Positions 12,702 to 14,697 of a stretch of 14,697 nt of DNA are shown here, one piece after another. A program made the translations under genes and the position numbers. The stretch is from Quisquiliibacterium sp. Lineage in GTDB: Bacteria > Pseudomonadota > Gammaproteobacteria > Burkholderiales > Burkholderiaceae_E. The notes beneath the pieces were generated by a model that was not told the origin of the DNA, ran no database searches, and saw nothing but the letters and a program-made list of their open reading frames with translations. The stretch covers positions 1 to 14,697 of the forward strand of contig JALRBB010000148.1 of assembly GCA_023257915.1 (NCBI GenBank). Reading direction: 5' to 3'. The first letter of the stretch is position 1. Each line of letters starts with the position of its first letter.

Positions 12702-14333
12702 ATGGCAACGATCGAATCCAGTATCGACACCGCAGGCGCCCAATATGCTGAGCGACGCGCTGCAATGCTCGCGCTGGTCGCAGAACTGCGCGCACTGGAA
12801 GCCTGCACCGCAGCCGCCTCCGCACGCGCCAAGCCGCTGTTCGACAAGCGCGGGCAGCTCTTGCCGCGCGAGCGGGTTGCCCGACTGCTAGACCCGGGAG
12901 CCCCGTGGCTGGAGCTCTCCACGCTGGCCGGTTACGGTCTCGATGGGCGGGATCCGGATGCCAGCGTGCCTGGTGGCGGTGTGCTTGTGGGTATCGGCTT
13001 CATCGCCGGGGTGCGCTGCGTGATCAATGCCAGCGACTCGGGGATTGACGCCGGAGCCATCCAGCACATGGGGCGAGAAAAAATCCTCAGGGCGCAGCAG
13101 ATCGCGCTGGAAAACAAACTGCCTTATGTGCAACTGATCGAGTCGGCGGGTGCCAACCTGCTTCGCTACAAAGTCGAGGGCTTCATCGAAGGCGGACGCA
13201 TCTTCTACAACCTCGCCCGCCTCTCGGCCGAGGGCCTGCCGGTGATCGCCCTCGTGCATGGTTCGTCCACTGCCGGCGGCGCCTACATGCCGGGGCTGTC
13301 CGATCACGTGATCATGGTGCGCGGTCGCGCCAAGGCCTTCCTTGCCGGCCCGCCACTGCTCAAGGCGGCCACCGGTGAGATCGCCACCGACGAGGAACTC
13401 GGCGGCGCGCAGATGCACACCTCGGTCTCTGGCCTCGGTGAGTACTTGGCCGAGGACGACGCCGACGGACTTCGCATCACCCGGGACGTGGTTGCCCGAC
13501 TCGGCTGGGAGCGCCTTTGCGGCCCGCTCGCGACCCCGCTGCAACACGATGCCCCAGCTCCGCTGTATCCCACCGAGGAGCTTGCCGGCGTCGTACCGCT
13601 CGATTTTCGCCAGCCGCTGGATATGCGCGAGGTGATCGCCAGGCTGGTGGACGCATCGGACTTTCAGGAGTTTGGCGCCGATTTCGGGCCGCAAACCCTG
13701 TGTGGTCATGCCTCGATCCATGGCATTGGGGTGGGCATCATCACCAACAATGGACCGCTCGACCCGGCTGGCAGCAACAAAGCCACGCACTTCATCCAGG
13801 CCTGCTGCCAGACCGGCACGCCCCTGCTGTATCTGCAAAACACCACAGGTTATATCGTCGGCAAAGCCAGCGAACAGGCCGGCATGATCAAACATGGCTC
13901 GAAGATGATTCAGGCGGTCAGCAACGCGAACGTGCCGTCGATCACAATCCATTGCGGTGCGTCGTTCGGCGCCGGCAACTACGGCATGTGCGGACGCGCA
14001 TTCGGGCCGCGCTTCGTGTTCTCGTGGCCAAACGCGAAGACCGCTGTCATGGGTGGCGAGCAGGCCGCGCTGACGATGCGCATCGTTACCGAGGGCGCCG
14101 CGCGTCGCAAGGGCGAACCGGTCGACGAGGACAAGCTGTCCGCACTCGAAAGACGCATCATCGACAATTTTGATCAGCAGTCTGGCGCCTTCCAGACCAG
14201 TTCGCGCATGCTCGATGATGGAGTCATCGATCCGCGCGACACCCGCAAGCTGCTCGCCTTCGTGCTGGCCACCTGCGCCGAAGCGGATGCACGCACGCTG
14301 CGGCCGATGCAGTTCGGCGTTGCGCGCCCCTGA
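12702..14333 (+). CDS. atuC: Acyl-CoA carboxylase beta subunit (geranyl-CoA or methylcrotonyl-CoA carboxylase type)
   Basis: 543 residues, the usual length of biotin-dependent carboxyltransferase subunits (LiuB, AtuC). Both crotonase-fold domains are intact: the N-domain oxyanion motif HGSSTAGGAYMPGLSD (186-201), AFLAGPPLLKAATGE (212-226) and DEELGGAQMHTSVSG (230-244); and the C-domain LYLQNTTGYIVGKASEQAG (376-394), GASFGAGNYGMCGRAF (419-434) and WPNAKTAVMGGEQAA (442-456). It transfers CO2 from carboxybiotin to the gamma carbon of a branched enoyl-CoA. The TTGY and MIKHGSKMIQAV segments look nearer to geranyl-CoA than to methylcrotonyl-CoA enzymes (ITGF..IAKDGAK) as I recall, and the Atu-like neighbours agree, but this is not decisive. 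The biotin-bearing alpha subunit is not in the window. Ribosome site is weak. Confidence 0.88.
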   Translation: MATIESSIDTAGAQYAERRAAMLALVAELRALEACTAAASARAKPLFDKRGQLLPRERVARLLDPGAPWLELSTLAGYGLDGRDPDASVPGGGVLVGIGFIAGVRCVINASDSGIDAGAIQHMGREKILRAQQIALENKLPYVQLIESAGANLLRYKVEGFIEGGRIFYNLARLSAEGLPVIALVHGSSTAGGAYMPGLSDHVIMVRGRAKAFLAGPPLLKAATGEIATDEELGGAQMHTSVSGLGEYLAEDDADGLRITRDVVARLGWERLCGPLATPLQHDAPAPLYPTEELAGVVPLDFRQPLDMREVIARLVDASDFQEFGADFGPQTLCGHASIHGIGVGIITNNGPLDPAGSNKATHFIQACCQTGTPLLYLQNTTGYIVGKASEQAGMIKHGSKMIQAVSNANVPSITIHCGASFGAGNYGMCGRAFGPRFVFSWPNAKTAVMGGEQAALTMRIVTEGAARRKGEPVDEDKLSALERRIIDNFDQQSGAFQTSSRMLDDGVIDPRDTRKLLAFVLATCAEADARTLRPMQFGVARP

Positions 14334-14421
14334 ACGCCGCCATCACTGTCAAGCCCGCCCTCACCTCCTGGCCATCGATCACCAGCCCACTGACGCAATC
14401 GCAGCAACCCGGAGCATCCAG

Positions 14422-14697
14422 ATGCAATACACCGAAGAGCACATCCAGATCCAGGACTCGCTAAAGAAGTTCATCGAGGCCGAGATCAATCCGCATGTCG
14501 ATGAATGGGAAGCAGCCGGAACCTTCCCGGCGCACGAGTTGTTCCGCAAGATGGGCAAGCTCGGCTTTCTCGGGGTCAACAAGCCGGTCGAATACGGGGG
14601 CATGGGCCTGGACTATTCGTACGCTTCGGCCGCCGCCGAAGCGCTGGCACACATCCAGTGTGGCGGCGTGCCGATGGCGATCGGGGTGCAGACTGAC
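14422..14697 (+). CDS. atuD: Acyl-CoA dehydrogenase, N-terminal part, AtuD (citronellyl-CoA dehydrogenase)-like
   Basis: 92 codons before the right edge; about 290 more would be expected. Opens MQYTEEHIQIQDSLKKFIEA, then EINPHVDEWEAAGTFPAHEL (20-39) and LGFLGVNKPVEYGGMGLDYS (47-66), a normal N-terminal domain of the acyl-CoA dehydrogenase family with an FAD- and ETF-dependent alpha,beta-oxidation role. The EINPHVDEWE..G.FPAHELF segment and the GLDYSYA continuation recall citronellyl-CoA/isovaleryl-type enzymes of Atu and Liu clusters. GGAG lies 7 bases before ATG 14422. It follows the carboxylase by 88 C-rich bases and is probably in the same transcript. The symbol is assigned by context; isovaleryl-CoA dehydrogenase-like specificity cannot be excluded. 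Confidence 0.82.
   Translation, partial: MQYTEEHIQIQDSLKKFIEAEINPHVDEWEAAGTFPAHELFRKMGKLGFLGVNKPVEYGGMGLDYSYASAAAEALAHIQCGGVPMAIGVQTD

Noticed and set aside
12888..13952. Minus-strand open frame of 354 codons
   Set aside because: Antisense to the carboxylase beta gene; His/Arg/Gly-rich shadow without recognisable domain.
14334..14421. Terminator between the carboxylase and the dehydrogenase
   Set aside because: Only a weak CTGG/CCAG pairing and C-rich sequence are visible, without a stable stem or T-run; the genes are more likely co-transcribed.

Overview
The window is GC-rich, densely coding DNA with proteobacterial gene order. TRAP transport genes, acyl-CoA metabolism and an Atu-type terpene/isoprenoid cluster together suggest a betaproteobacterium or a close relative; this taxonomic placement is inference. 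I see no rRNA, tRNA, CRISPR array, prophage or insertion sequence, and no gene-free stretch over 300 bases. The three longest gaps (2142-2429, 7070-7332, 11522-11781) all lie between divergent genes.

Left part (1-6193). A CoA-transferase gene and an acyl-CoA dehydrogenase gene run leftward. Divergent from them is a compact four-gene unit: TRAP solute receptor (dctP), small permease (dctQ), large permease (dctM) and, 10 bases later, a TfdA-like 2-oxoglutarate/Fe(II) dioxygenase. The unit reads as 'import a small organic acid, then oxidise it', with the divergent genes possibly handling CoA activation and dehydrogenation. The substrate is unknown. The first ~100 bases are abnormal: the reading frame of the dehydrogenase passes without a stop into sequence that looks like class II fructose-1,6-bisphosphatase (GlpX). 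This is most likely an assembly or recombination junction.

Middle part (6209-8995). A second, distinct TauD/TfdA dioxygenase converges on the first. Next come a small predicted coiled-coil protein of unknown function, a flavodoxin-fold protein and a PlsC-type acyltransferase. The last two diverge from a promoter with overlapping -10 elements on both strands. Two neighbouring genes here (second dioxygenase and coiled-coil protein) start with TTG.

Right part (9022-14697). An AtuA-like protein and a TetR repressor run leftward. An SDR, an acyl-CoA carboxylase beta subunit and the start of an acyl-CoA dehydrogenase run rightward. This set matches the acyclic-terpene utilisation (atu) genes of Pseudomonas in content, but atuA is here split off behind the regulator. 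The 260-base divergent region holds two 13-bp inverted repeats, TGAA-N5-TTCA, exactly 100 bases apart, which resemble an AtuR-type operator pair. The biotin-carrying alpha subunit is not in the window and would be expected downstream.

No wholly new system is evident. The strongest points are the chimeric left end, the TRAP-plus-TfdA-like operon of unknown substrate, and the rearranged Atu-like regulon with its paired operators.
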